Positions 1 to 13,177 of a stretch of DNA of 38,038 nucleotides are shown piece after piece. How positions within the stretch are numbered: position 1 is the stretch's first letter; each line of letters starts with the position of its first letter. This stretch comes from Euryarchaeota archaeon UBA556. Its GTDB lineage: Archaea; Thermoplasmatota; Poseidoniia; Poseidoniales; Thalassarchaeaceae. The stretch is taken from positions 2,798-40,835 of the forward strand of contig DADI01000024.1 in the NCBI GenBank assembly GCA_002494975.1, in the 5' to 3' direction. The notes under the pieces are model-generated. The model ran no database searches and was not told the origin of the DNA. It saw only the letters and a program-made list of their open reading frames with translations. The position numbers and the translations under genes were made by a program.

Positions 1-2424
1 ACTTTTGATGTAACAGCGGGAAATAGTGTAGCAACGGAAGAAAGTATCTGGTTCACACCACCTGAAGGCGGGGATTGGACTTACAGCGTGAAAATCACTG
101 ACGTCACCGGTGTCGTAGTAGACCAAGCATTTGCTCTACCTGAGAATATTGCAAATATGGAACCTGTAGCTTCGGGATCGATAGCAACAAATTTCACACA
201 GACATGGCTGCCAATAGGAATGTATGGTTCTGGTTATGACGCATGGGGATTCAGTCAGATTAATGGGACGTTTAGCCATAATGACACACCTATTGCTTAT
301 TTCTGGGACTTAGGAGATAACACCACTTCCGGACTTAAGAACCCGACTCACTCATATCTTCAAACCGGAATTTACACTATTGTTCTAACAGTGAAAGATA
401 AGGGAGGATACTTCTCCGAACCACAATCTTGGACAGTTTCTGTTAATGATACATCAGTACCTATACCTGTAATCTCTGTTGATGGAATAATACAAGACTC
501 AGAACTGACTTTGATGACTAATCAAAGAGTCCAATTTTCTGCATTATCTAGTCAAGATAATGTACCAACTGAGGAATTAGTCTTCACTTGGAATTGGGGG
601 GATGGACAAATAGAACAAGGACAAGGTTTAGCAGAATTAGGTCATGCATGGGTGGATGGTAGCGCTGATGGCATCATATACACACTAACTCTAACGATCG
701 ACGATGGCAATCAATTCGTTGATTATTCCATATATATTAGAGTCCTAAATAGAGTCCCACAACAAATTTTCGACGAAAATTTGCAGACATTTACTCTGAC
801 TCCATTAGAGATGCCTTCAATCTTTGAAGATCAAGATGGTTTCATAGTAGAGTACAGGTGGATATTCGAAGAAGGTGTAAATACAGATGGTTCAGGTATG
901 ACTATAACTTCAGATTATTCTGTGACTGAATCTGTAGAGCAAAATCCAATAATTGGTTGGAAAGAACCCGGTTTGAAAAATGTAACATTAGAGGTTACTG
1001 ATGACGACGGAAATACGTCAGTTGCTTCATTGCAAGTGCTGGTAATTAATCAAAGGCCGGTTGCAGTATTCCCTAGACCTATTGATGGCCAGATAGATAC
1101 AGAGTATGTATTTGAGAGCCTATCCTTCGACCCGGATGGAAATACTTCATCAATGCAAATAATTTGGAATATCTCTGACTTTGATGAGTTAGTATACAAC
1201 GTTACATCTGTTTATCATACATTTACAAAACCGGGATTATATAGTATTAGTTTAACTGTAATTGATGAGATGGGAATGGCATCGGCAGAAAAATCATATA
1301 CGATTAGAATAGATAATCCTCTCCCAGTACCGGAATTAAAATTCAGGCAACCTAGTATCAATGGAACTACTATAAATTATGTTCCTGCTGAACAATCTAC
1401 AATCACATGGCAAGTACCATTCACCGAAGATGGAGGTGCATTTATTGCACCAAATATGCCACTACTATTTGATGGGGCAAGCAGCTATGATTCAGACCCA
1501 ATGTTTGAAAATATGAAATCTACTAATCAAGATGACCCTGAATGGAATGGAATTACAAGATGGTTATGGGATTTCGGTGATTCTTCACCTCAAGAAGAAG
1601 GATTTGAAGTATGGCATCAATACCAATTACCAGGCATTTATATTGTAAAATTGACAGTAATAGACGGATTTGAAGCAGGCGAGACAAATTCAACCACAAT
1701 GATGATTTATGTTTCAAGAACGCCTGAAATATTGACCAATGACCCTACTGGATTAGAATATGTAATTGTCGGGGACATAGTTGATTTGAATGTAGAAGTG
1801 ATAGATCAAGACCTGACTGATAGAATAGAGGCTTGGTTAGATACTGATACAAATGTTGATTCTGACGGAGATGGAGACTATGAGAATGATAAAAATCAAT
1901 ATCTTTCAAGTCCACCCAGTATCGAATGGGATCTGAATATAGCAAAAGATGGAATAGATAATGATGGAAATACTATGAATGACTATGTTTGGGGGGAACA
2001 GGTTTGGTCACTACCAGAATATCAGCCACTTGTTATTATCTTACAAGTCTGTGACGAGGTAGATGTTTGTACAACTAAACAATTTGAGATTACCGTCCTA
2101 GGGATTGAAGAGGATGATGGCCCTCTATCAATATCCGATTTGACATGGAAAGATTTTGTCCCTGACACAGAAAGTGCAGGATTATTAGCATTAATAGCAA
2201 CTGTATTATTACTAGGGTGGCTAATTATGAGGCAGAAAGATGAAGAAGAATTAGATGCAGAAGGACGTACAGAAACATATGATGTCCAAGAAGTTGTAAA
2301 GGAAGGAGGACTTCCAGGAATGGATCAACATAACCCTCCACCGCAGCCTAAATATTTGACAATCGAAGAACGAAGAAACAAAGAATCAGGCTACATCCGG
2401 CCAATTAGGACCAGAAGGAAATGA
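1..2424 (+). CDS. PKD-domain surface protein, membrane anchored (5' partial)
   Basis: The frame is open from base 1, so the N-terminus lies outside the window; the GTG at 88 is probably not the real start. The visible part is about 808 residues. It carries several PKD-type beta-sandwich repeats, recognisable by W-D-F/L-G-D-like strands (FWDLGD, WNWGDG, WLWDFGD) each followed by a Y-x-V-x-L-T-V-x-D strand. Near the C-terminus is an acidic Asp/Asn-rich stretch (about 2010 onward in the preceding 150 bases, DSDGDGDYEND) resembling calcium-binding thrombospondin type 3 or dockerin-like loops. A single membrane segment (about 2170-2235, AGLLALIATVLLLGWLIM) is followed by a charged cytoplasmic tail of about 65 residues. 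This is the architecture of an archaeal cell-surface adhesion or glycan-binding protein held by one C-terminal helix. The specific ligand is unknown. The stop overlaps the next gene's ATG (ATGA), so the two are probably co-translated. Confidence 0.85.
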   Translation, partial: TFDVTAGNSVATEESIWFTPPEGGDWTYSVKITDVTGVVVDQAFALPENIANMEPVASGSIATNFTQTWLPIGMYGSGYDAWGFSQINGTFSHNDTPIAYFWDLGDNTTSGLKNPTHSYLQTGIYTIVLTVKDKGGYFSEPQSWTVSVNDTSVPIPVISVDGIIQDSELTLMTNQRVQFSALSSQDNVPTEELVFTWNWGDGQIEQGQGLAELGHAWVDGSADGIIYTLTLTIDDGNQFVDYSIYIRVLNRVPQQIFDENLQTFTLTPLEMPSIFEDQDGFIVEYRWIFEEGVNTDGSGMTITSDYSVTESVEQNPIIGWKEPGLKNVTLEVTDDDGNTSVASLQVLVINQRPVAVFPRPIDGQIDTEYVFESLSFDPDGNTSSMQIIWNISDFDELVYNVTSVYHTFTKPGLYSISLTVIDEMGMASAEKSYTIRIDNPLPVPELKFRQPSINGTTINYVPAEQSTITWQVPFTEDGGAFIAPNMPLLFDGASSYDSDPMFENMKSTNQDDPEWNGITRWLWDFGDSSPQEEGFEVWHQYQLPGIYIVKLTVIDGFEAGETNSTTMMIYVSRTPEILTNDPTGLEYVIVGDIVDLNVEVIDQDLTDRIEAWLDTDTNVDSDGDGDYENDKNQYLSSPPSIEWDLNIAKDGIDNDGNTMNDYVWGEQVWSLPEYQPLVIILQVCDEVDVCTTKQFEITVLGIEEDDGPLSISDLTWKDFVPDTESAGLLALIATVLLLGWLIMRQKDEEELDAEGRTETYDVQEVVKEGGLPGMDQHNPPPQPKYLTIEERRNKESGYIRPIRTRRK

Positions 2425-3293
2425 TTGCGGTGGCTCTTCAGAAAAAATTAACAGCATTATTCCTAAATTCTTGCTTTTTAATGCCGATGATACTAATCAC
2501 TCTAGTAGTGACAATATCACCCACCGTCTCAGCAGAAAATGAATGTAATGTTCCTGCAAACAACGATTGGGATGTTTCTCAAAGGACAAACCAATACGAA
2601 GTAGGGATGTGGAATGGCTGGGATGGTGAACAACAAGCAAATTTAGAATGGCCAGTACAAGATGATTTCAGTATTGATTTGACTGTACAGAATGATTCTG
2701 CAACAGCAATTAGTATGATTTTAACAACTGGGAAATCATATACTTTCTGTTTTGAATTTATTGGAGACCCAGAATCACCACCAAGTAATGGTGCTAAAGG
2801 CGATATATACTTGATGACGGATGGAAATTGGGATTTTTACCAGACTAATTACGATGTTAGAACTGAAGATTGGTTAGAAGTAATCGGATTTTTACCTGTT
2901 GAATATAGAGATATGGCTACTTGGATGCCATTTAGAGACGTACATAGTTATGAAAAGGTCACAATAGGTCACTTTTCGGTAGCAATAGATGCCGTGTCAT
3001 CATCTTGGTTTTCCGGGTCCCAAACAGAATATTATCTAGTTTTTGACAATTGGGACAATAACCGAAATACAGATCAATCAGCAGCTGGTGGTGTATTGAA
3101 TGTTGAACTTTTAGTAGATGTTGAAGATAGGCTCGTCTTACCTAAATTTACCGCATATATATTGGTGGCAATCCTACCTTTATCATGCTTAATCGTCCCT
3201 ATAATCATCAATAGTAAATATAATTCATATGGGTTGGATAATTCTGATGTAGAAGATAAAGAAATTATACCTTTATTACAAGAACAGGACTAA
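2421..3293 (+). CDS. Secreted, C-terminally anchored protein of unknown function
   Basis: This 290-residue protein is not recognised as a named family. Residues 1-39 look like a signal peptide: a basic start, a long hydrophobic core and an A-x-A-like end (TVSAEN). Residues about 40-235 form a beta-rich, aromatic, acidic ectodomain. Residues about 242-262 (AYILVAILPLSCLIVPIII) are a membrane helix, followed by a short acidic cytoplasmic tail. The ATG overlaps the stop of the upstream PKD protein by 4 bp, which suggests translational coupling and a shared role at the cell surface. The stop also overlaps the stop of the convergent aroD gene by 3 bp. The ectodomain could be a pre-peptidase-type or other beta-sandwich domain, but I cannot place it. 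Confidence 0.75.
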   Translation: MIAVALQKKLTALFLNSCFLMPMILITLVVTISPTVSAENECNVPANNDWDVSQRTNQYEVGMWNGWDGEQQANLEWPVQDDFSIDLTVQNDSATAISMILTTGKSYTFCFEFIGDPESPPSNGAKGDIYLMTDGNWDFYQTNYDVRTEDWLEVIGFLPVEYRDMATWMPFRDVHSYEKVTIGHFSVAIDAVSSSWFSGSQTEYYLVFDNWDNNRNTDQSAAGGVLNVELLVDVEDRLVLPKFTAYILVAILPLSCLIVPIIINSKYNSYGLDNSDVEDKEIIPLLQEQD

Positions 3294-4096
3294 TTATATT
3301 CCAGTAATTTCCAAGCGGTCTGTAAATCGCTAGTATTTATTCTTCCTTGCTGAGCAAGATGCCAACCATTTTCCATTGTAGTATATACAATATTTTGATT
3401 AAGTAAAGGAGCATGAATACGTGTCCAATCTCCTCCTGCGCCTATACCCATTATCGACAATTTACTTTCTGATTCCTTAGTTCTCCAAGCAACATCAAAT
3501 AGTTTTAATGCGTCTTTTTTGCCATTTGTGTTGAAGACAAATTTTATTACATCTCCGGAATCATTACTTTCCAATATTTCTTCAACTATATCCTCTGGAG
3601 AACTTGGGGGGCCATCATAATGATTTGATGCAATGATTTTTGTACTTTCTCCAGTTAATTTAACTAATTTATTTCTTTCCTTGGCGTCAATATCAATTTC
3701 TAAGTCAATCCAACTCACGCCGCTCTTTATCGCCTTAGATAAAATTGCAATACGTTCTTTTTCCGAACCAGGATAGTAACCTCCTTGCCTTTCTGGTCTA
3801 CAAGTCAAAATTACAGGTAATTCTATTCCTGTCCTAAATGAAATTAATGATGAATCAAGATCAACCGAATCGATTGGTTGTTGAACATAAGTCGGAGCGA
3901 CATAAGTCGATCTACGTGTATCTGTAGAATCTGAATTTGTCACTTCAACTGGTTCTGGTTTTTGCTCGATAACCCATAATTTATCAAGACGAACTTCGAC
4001 GATATCTGCTCCTGCCGCAGTAGCTCTAGCTGCATCTTTCAGCATCTCATCAACAGTGCAACCAGTTAGAGTAACACATACAAGAGGCAAACTCAT
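3290..4096 (-). CDS. aroD: 3-dehydroquinate dehydratase, type I
   Basis: Third step of the shikimate pathway: dehydration of 3-dehydroquinate to 3-dehydroshikimate through a Schiff base. Type I hallmarks are present in order: EVRLD (E34, R36), TCRPERQGG (R100), DLEID (about 131-135), catalytic His in SNHYDG (H159), Schiff-base lysine in VIKFVF (K185), GIGAGGDWTRI (R226) and a C-terminal AQQGRI loop (Q250) equivalent to the substrate-closing S-x-x-x-Q region. The protein is 268 residues. The spacing between R36 and R100 is about 30 residues longer than in the E. coli type enzyme; the extra segment is polar and Thr/Ser/Pro-rich. The ATG at 4096 has no clear ribosome binding site. A TATA-like box lies 53-59 bases upstream. 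aroA lies 6 kb away on the other strand. Confidence 0.9.
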   Translation of the reverse strand: MSLPLVCVTLTGCTVDEMLKDAARATAAGADIVEVRLDKLWVIEQKPEPVEVTNSDSTDTRRSTYVAPTYVQQPIDSVDLDSSLISFRTGIELPVILTCRPERQGGYYPGSEKERIAILSKAIKSGVSWIDLEIDIDAKERNKLVKLTGESTKIIASNHYDGPPSSPEDIVEEILESNDSGDVIKFVFNTNGKKDALKLFDVAWRTKESESKLSIMGIGAGGDWTRIHAPLLNQNIVYTTMENGWHLAQQGRINTSDLQTAWKLLEYN

Positions 4097-4148
4097 TGCT
4101 CGCGGGAGAAATGAATGCCGTTTAATCGTGCCGAGTGTTTTCTCAGAG

Positions 4149-4155
4149 TATAAAA
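4149..4155 (-). promoter_or_regulatory. TATA-like box, probable aroD promoter
   Basis: On the minus strand this reads TTTTATA, close to the archaeal TATA consensus. It lies 53-59 bases before the aroD ATG, so a start site about 25 bases downstream would give a leader of roughly 28 nt. On the plus strand the same bases read TATAAAA, so the box could also serve gyrB from further away. The position is inferred from sequence only. Confidence 0.4.
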
Positions 4156-4251
4156 TCGAGAAAGGCTGTTTTTAGGCTTATTTGGACTTATTTAGAGATA
4201 GGTATCGAAAGCATTCAATAACCCCCTGACACCCCAAATATACAGTGATTT

Positions 4252-8976
<4,725 letters not shown>

Positions 8977-9022
8977 TTGAGACCGTTCTTCTTAAGCCAT
9001 AATCAAAACTCGGATGCATATT

Positions 9023-9109
9023 GCGGCAGTCGCATAGCCTGGCCATTGCGCTGGATTGCTAATCCAGTGGTGTTTCACCTCGGGAGTTCGAATCTCCCCT
9101 GCCGCGCCA
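9023..9109 (+). tRNA. tRNA-Ser (anticodon GCU), CCA encoded
   Basis: The acceptor stem GCGGCAG (9023-9029) pairs with CTGCCGC (9099-9105); the discriminator is G9106, followed by CCA at 9107-9109. The anticodon stem CTGGA/TCCAG (9051-9055, 9063-9067) encloses loop TTGCTAA with anticodon GCT at 9058-9060, which reads AGC/AGU serine codons. A long variable arm with a GGTG/CACC stem (about 9069-9079) marks a class II tRNA. The T arm is GGGAG-TTCGAAT-CTCCC (9082-9098). No intron. It stands between gyrA and the DUF4105 gene. Confidence 0.96.
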
Positions 9110-9118
9110 CCAACCGAT

Positions 9119-9158
9119 AGGAGGCTTCTTGTTTGTGTCATCTTCTGAAGATATATGA
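9119..9158 (+). promoter_or_regulatory. Possible leader mini-ORF with Shine-Dalgarno site
   Basis: AGGAGG at 9119-9124 is 30 bases before the ATG of the DUF4105 gene, too far to serve it. It is 4 bases before a TTG (9129) that opens a 9-codon frame (MFVSSSEDI) ending in TGA at 9156-9158. That stop overlaps the ATG at 9155 as ATGA. This could be a short leader peptide that couples translation into the downstream gene. Alternatively an indel hides a longer N-terminus. Confidence 0.35.
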
Positions 9159-10000
9159 GCACCCTGACCCTGCTGGGTTTAAGTCTTCTAATTTTATCTA
9201 TAATTGGTATTTATTCAGTTTGGAGGAGGATTAGACATTTAACGCCTTCAAATGATTTATCATGGGTCAATGAAAATAAATATATTGCATATGCAGAGAT
9301 AGATAATGATGAAGTCATACTTAAAAATGTAAGAGATTTTAATTGGAGAACTACTAAAGATTTTGATGAAAAATGGATAGAAAAGAAATTTAAGATTTCA
9401 GACTGCACGAAAATATGGTTAGTTTTAGAATATTTTTATCCGACAAGAAGACCCATTGCTCATACTCTTCTAAGTTTTGAATTTAAAGATGGAACTAGGA
9501 TATCTTGCTCTATTGAAGTAAGAAGAGAACCAGGAGAAAAGTTTAGCCCCATCAAAGGCTTATTGAGAGAGTTTGAGATAATGTACGTTTGGGCAACAGA
9601 GAAAGACGCGATCGGAGTAAGAAGTAGGTGTAGAAAATCAGAAACACATCTTTTCGAAGCTATAATCCTAGGAGAAGGAAACCAATGTAGGATGCTAGAG
9701 TCGTATCTTAGAAGGACTAACCAGTTGTATGAAAATCCTGAATTTTACAATAGTCTATTCAATAATTGCACAACAAATATTGCATCGCACGTCAATGACG
9801 TGTACCCAGGAAGAGTGCCTCGTGCAATAGGCGTAATATTACCAGGGTTAAGTCCAAAATTATTGAAAAGAAATAATTTAGTTAAGTTGAGGGGGGGTAG
9901 TATTAAGGAAGAAATGAAACTCAATCAAGTTGAGGAAAGAGCTAGGGCTTGGGACCAAGAATGTGACTTTGGAGATGCAATAAGAATCGTGGACTCCTGA
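9155..10000 (+). CDS. DUF4105-family membrane-anchored protein
   Basis: 281 residues. An N-terminal hydrophobic segment (about 4-22, LTLLGLSLLILSIIGIYSVW) anchors or exports it. The rest resembles DUF4105: VRDFNWRTTKDFDEKW (about 59), HTLLSFEFKDG with a conserved-type histidine, SIEVRREPGE, FEIMYVWATEKDAIGVR, and a late FNNCTTNI with a cysteine. The family is mostly bacterial and is thought to have a papain-like fold; some members act on lipoproteins. The His and Cys could be a catalytic pair, but that is inference. An in-frame TGA at 9146 makes ATG 9155 the first usable start. It lies 46 bp downstream of the tRNA and 36 bp before aroA. Confidence 0.7.
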   Translation: MSTLTLLGLSLLILSIIGIYSVWRRIRHLTPSNDLSWVNENKYIAYAEIDNDEVILKNVRDFNWRTTKDFDEKWIEKKFKISDCTKIWLVLEYFYPTRRPIAHTLLSFEFKDGTRISCSIEVRREPGEKFSPIKGLLREFEIMYVWATEKDAIGVRSRCRKSETHLFEAIILGEGNQCRMLESYLRRTNQLYENPEFYNSLFNNCTTNIASHVNDVYPGRVPRAIGVILPGLSPKLLKRNNLVKLRGGSIKEEMKLNQVEERARAWDQECDFGDAIRIVDS

Positions 10001-10036
10001 CAAGAGTATTCAACAAGTACCCAACTATGCAAAGTT

Positions 10037-11239
10037 GTGGAACAGATACAACCTATGAGTCCAAATGGTATTTTCCAGTACAAACTTCCCCCCTCAAAGA
10101 GCCATATGATTAGGGAATTAATGCTCGCATCAAAATCATCTGAAGTTACTGAAATTAATTTTCAAGGGACTCCGGGGGAGGACATCATATCGATGGCAAA
10201 CTGCTTAGAAAAAATGGGTGTAAAAATAGAAAAGAGAACTACCAAATGGATAGTATATCCACCCAAGAAAGGACTTATTAGTCCGAAAGGAGCCATTTAT
10301 TGTGGGAATTCAGGTACTGTTGCTAGAATAATGACTGCTTTAGCTGCAACTTTTGATTCTGAGATAACTATCGACGGCGATAATTCTTTGAGAAACAGGA
10401 GTAATTCTACATTATCATCGTGTTTGAAACAATTAGGTTGTGAAATATCTTCTGATGGATTCCCATGTACTGTCAAGGGCCCAATAAATCCGAAAGACAT
10501 AGAAATTGATGCTTCAGAATCAAGTCAACCAATAAGTGCGTTAATATTATGCTCTTCGGATTTTAAAAGTGCAATGAACTTAACAATTATTGGACAAGAG
10601 GTCAGTAGAGGGTATTTACAATTAACCTGTAAAATCGCCGAAAAATGGGGTTTGAAACAAAATATTGTAGATAATAAGATAGAACTTTCTGGTTGGGAAA
10701 TTATAACTCCAAAAACAGTAAAAATACCTAGTGAAATGAGCCTCTATCCTATGGCTATCTTACTAGACAACTTGCACCAAAATTTACAGGTAGAAATTGA
10801 AGAACAAGATATAGATGAATTACTCTTTAATACTCTCGAATTATTAGAAGATCCTGATATAAATATGATAAATCTCAGAGATGCCAGCGATATCATTACT
10901 CCTGCTGCCGCATTAATGGCAATATCTAGTGGAGGCGATATTATTGGAGCAGCACATAGTAAGGGCAAAGAGACTAATAGAATTTTGAGGACTTGTGAAC
11001 TTCTCGAAAAATTTTCACTTAGTTGTTCAACAAAGAAAGACGGACTGTCTTTACTAGGCGGGGAAATACCTAAGAAACCGAATAAACCTATAGACACTCA
11101 TATGGATCATAGATTAGCAATGACAGCAGTGATTTTAGCAACCTACTGTGGAGGAGAGATAATGAATCCTGAAATAGTTGAAGTCACACATCCGGATTTT
11201 CTTGAAATGATTAAATCTCTAAAAATACTTCAACCATGA
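10037..11239 (+). CDS. aroA: 3-phosphoshikimate 1-carboxyvinyltransferase (EPSP synthase)
   Basis: Sixth step of the shikimate pathway: transfers enolpyruvyl from PEP to shikimate 3-phosphate. The 400-residue protein shows the family motifs in order: LPPSKSHMIRE (substrate lysine and arginine), GNSGTVARIMTALAA (PEP-binding glycine loop), DGDNSLRNR, SSQPISALIL, DASDIITPAAAL (catalytic aspartate), GKETNRI (the K-E-x-x-R motif) and the MDHRLAM motif near the C-terminus. It is slightly shorter than the usual 420-430 residues. The start chosen is GTG at 10037; the ATG at 10055 is possible but close to the first beta strand. No clear ribosome binding site. Its stop lies inside the end of the convergent mutL gene (10-bp overlap). 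Confidence 0.94.
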   Translation: MEQIQPMSPNGIFQYKLPPSKSHMIRELMLASKSSEVTEINFQGTPGEDIISMANCLEKMGVKIEKRTTKWIVYPPKKGLISPKGAIYCGNSGTVARIMTALAATFDSEITIDGDNSLRNRSNSTLSSCLKQLGCEISSDGFPCTVKGPINPKDIEIDASESSQPISALILCSSDFKSAMNLTIIGQEVSRGYLQLTCKIAEKWGLKQNIVDNKIELSGWEIITPKTVKIPSEMSLYPMAILLDNLHQNLQVEIEEQDIDELLFNTLELLEDPDINMINLRDASDIITPAAALMAISSGGDIIGAAHSKGKETNRILRTCELLEKFSLSCSTKKDGLSLLGGEIPKKPNKPIDTHMDHRLAMTAVILATYCGGEIMNPEIVEVTHPDFLEMIKSLKILQP

Positions 11240-13176
11240 CGTCCGAAATGCTTGTCCAAGTGAGTTTGTGTCAACTTGAGAATGGTGGGTCTTCCATGTA
11301 CGCATGCCCAAGGATTGGGGACAGTACGCATATCCAATAGAAGACGTCTCATCTCTGAAAGATTCAGTTTCTGATTAGCTTTAACTGAACCTCTGCAAGA
11401 CTTCATAAAAGCAACTTTATCTCGTAATTTTTCAACTGTATCTATCCCTCCTGATTCAGGATTAGACGATACATCGATCAGAATATCATGTAAAAATGCA
11501 ATTAATCCACTGTCTCCAACAAGCACATTGGGCACCGAAGTAACCACAATTCCTTCGCTAGATTCAGAAAATTCAAAACCCAATTCTGAAAGTCTGTCAG
11601 ACTCAGAACGAGCAGCGGCTAATTCCCTTACCCCCAATGAGATTGAAACTGGAATTATTAATTTTTGAGGAGACCAGTCGACCATAGAAGGACGTAAGCG
11701 CTCATATCTGATTCTTTCATGGAGTGCATGTTGATCAATAATAAATAATTCATTATTACCTTCCGCTAATATATATGAATTAGAAAACTGACATAATACT
11801 TCCATTTCGGGCAACTCTGGTATTATGGCTGCTTTAGGGTTAGGTTCGTCTACTGGAGAAATTGAATCTCCAGAAATTGAAAGCCTGTGTAACGAACGCT
11901 CTGCAGAAGATAATGATGGAGATATAGGATTAGGATTCAGGCCAGGTAATGTTTCTTGTTCTAATTCATTGGATGAAATTTTTTTTTCTAACTTTTCACC
12001 AGAAGGTATTACTCCCCGAATACTGCTAAAGTGAGTTTGGACCGTTTCTTTATTTTCTATTTGAGCCCATGATGGAACGAATACATCCGAATTTTGAACA
12101 ATATCAGGCTTAACTTCCAAGCCTTCGAGTAAGGTTAAGTTTTTAGATTCAGGTTGTGTTGAAACTTTACTAAGAGTATATTGAATAGACCTCTCTAATC
12201 TCTCCAAAACTCTCCAAGAATATTGTAATCTCACTTCACGTTTTGTAGGATGAACATTAACATCTACCTCGCTTGTAGGTAAATTCAGAGATATCACGCC
12301 AATAGGATGACGCCCAACCATTAGCCTAGTATGATAGCCTCTTCTTATTGATTGAATAAATGGCCCCGTACTAACTGGACGTCCATTAACAAGAACGTGA
12401 ATATCATCTGAACGAGAACGTGAGATCCCAGGTGGAGATATCCATCCGCTCCAAACTTCATCACCCGGTGCATCTCGATCATCTTCTGAAGATTCAAGTG
12501 GAATTAGTTTGGATGATGTCGAACCGAAGAGATCGTATAATCTATCTTCCATACCTTCGCAGGGAGGGCAATCTAGTACTTTTCTCCCGTCTAATTCTAC
12601 TATTATACCCGTTTTCGGTTCACTTAAGGCCAAAGAAATTGCTATATCTACAATTGCTGCATTCTCAGTTGAAGGTCTTCTTTGAAAAGATAAACGTGCA
12701 GGAATTTTTTTGAACAAATTTAGAACATCTACCTTTGTACCGGGTGCTATACCAACAGGTTCAACTTTTCCGACTACTCCATTATCGACTAGGATAGAAA
12801 AGCCATCCGAATCTCTAGTTTTACTTGATAATACCAACTTACTAACTGCAGCAATTGATGCTAATGCTTCCCCTCTAAAACCTTTAGTAACGATTCTATT
12901 AAGATCTTCAGGTACTGAAAGCTTACTCGTAGCATGTCTTTTAATCGCTAATTTCAATTCTTCTCTTGGTATCCCGTGCCCATTATCAATGACAGATATT
13001 CTATCAAAACCACCCTTTTCAATCTCAATTCTTATTTGGCTACTACCCGAGTCTATAGAATTTTCAACTAGTTCCTTGACCACTTGGGCAGGCCTTTCTA
13101 CCACTTCTCCTGCTGCGATTAAATCAATAGTTAATTCATCAAGTTGGATGATTGACTGCCGAGAGTTTGGAGACAT
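11230..13176 (-). CDS. mutL: DNA mismatch repair protein MutL, endonuclease type
   Basis: 648 residues from the ATG at 13176. This start is favoured over the longer open frame (to 13224) because GGAGG lies 6-7 bases before it and the protein then begins with the usual short tail before QLDELTIDLIAAGEVVERP. The GHKL ATPase motifs are ELVEN (E36, N39), DNGHGIP (about 64-70) and GFRGEAL. The C-terminal dimerisation domain has the nicking-endonuclease motif DQHALHERIRYE (from 481), fitting DQHA(x)2E(x)4E, plus SCRGS, CVHGRP (625-630) and a terminal FGR. It should therefore be a metal-dependent nicking MutL that needs no MutH. It begins 1 bp after the mutS stop and must be translated from the mutS message. 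Confidence 0.95.
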   Translation of the reverse strand: MSPNSRQSIIQLDELTIDLIAAGEVVERPAQVVKELVENSIDSGSSQIRIEIEKGGFDRISVIDNGHGIPREELKLAIKRHATSKLSVPEDLNRIVTKGFRGEALASIAAVSKLVLSSKTRDSDGFSILVDNGVVGKVEPVGIAPGTKVDVLNLFKKIPARLSFQRRPSTENAAIVDIAISLALSEPKTGIIVELDGRKVLDCPPCEGMEDRLYDLFGSTSSKLIPLESSEDDRDAPGDEVWSGWISPPGISRSRSDDIHVLVNGRPVSTGPFIQSIRRGYHTRLMVGRHPIGVISLNLPTSEVDVNVHPTKREVRLQYSWRVLERLERSIQYTLSKVSTQPESKNLTLLEGLEVKPDIVQNSDVFVPSWAQIENKETVQTHFSSIRGVIPSGEKLEKKISSNELEQETLPGLNPNPISPSLSSAERSLHRLSISGDSISPVDEPNPKAAIIPELPEMEVLCQFSNSYILAEGNNELFIIDQHALHERIRYERLRPSMVDWSPQKLIIPVSISLGVRELAAARSESDRLSELGFEFSESSEGIVVTSVPNVLVGDSGLIAFLHDILIDVSSNPESGGIDTVEKLRDKVAFMKSCRGSVKANQKLNLSEMRRLLLDMRTVPNPWACVHGRPTILKLTQTHLDKHFGRHG

Positions 13177-13177
13177 A

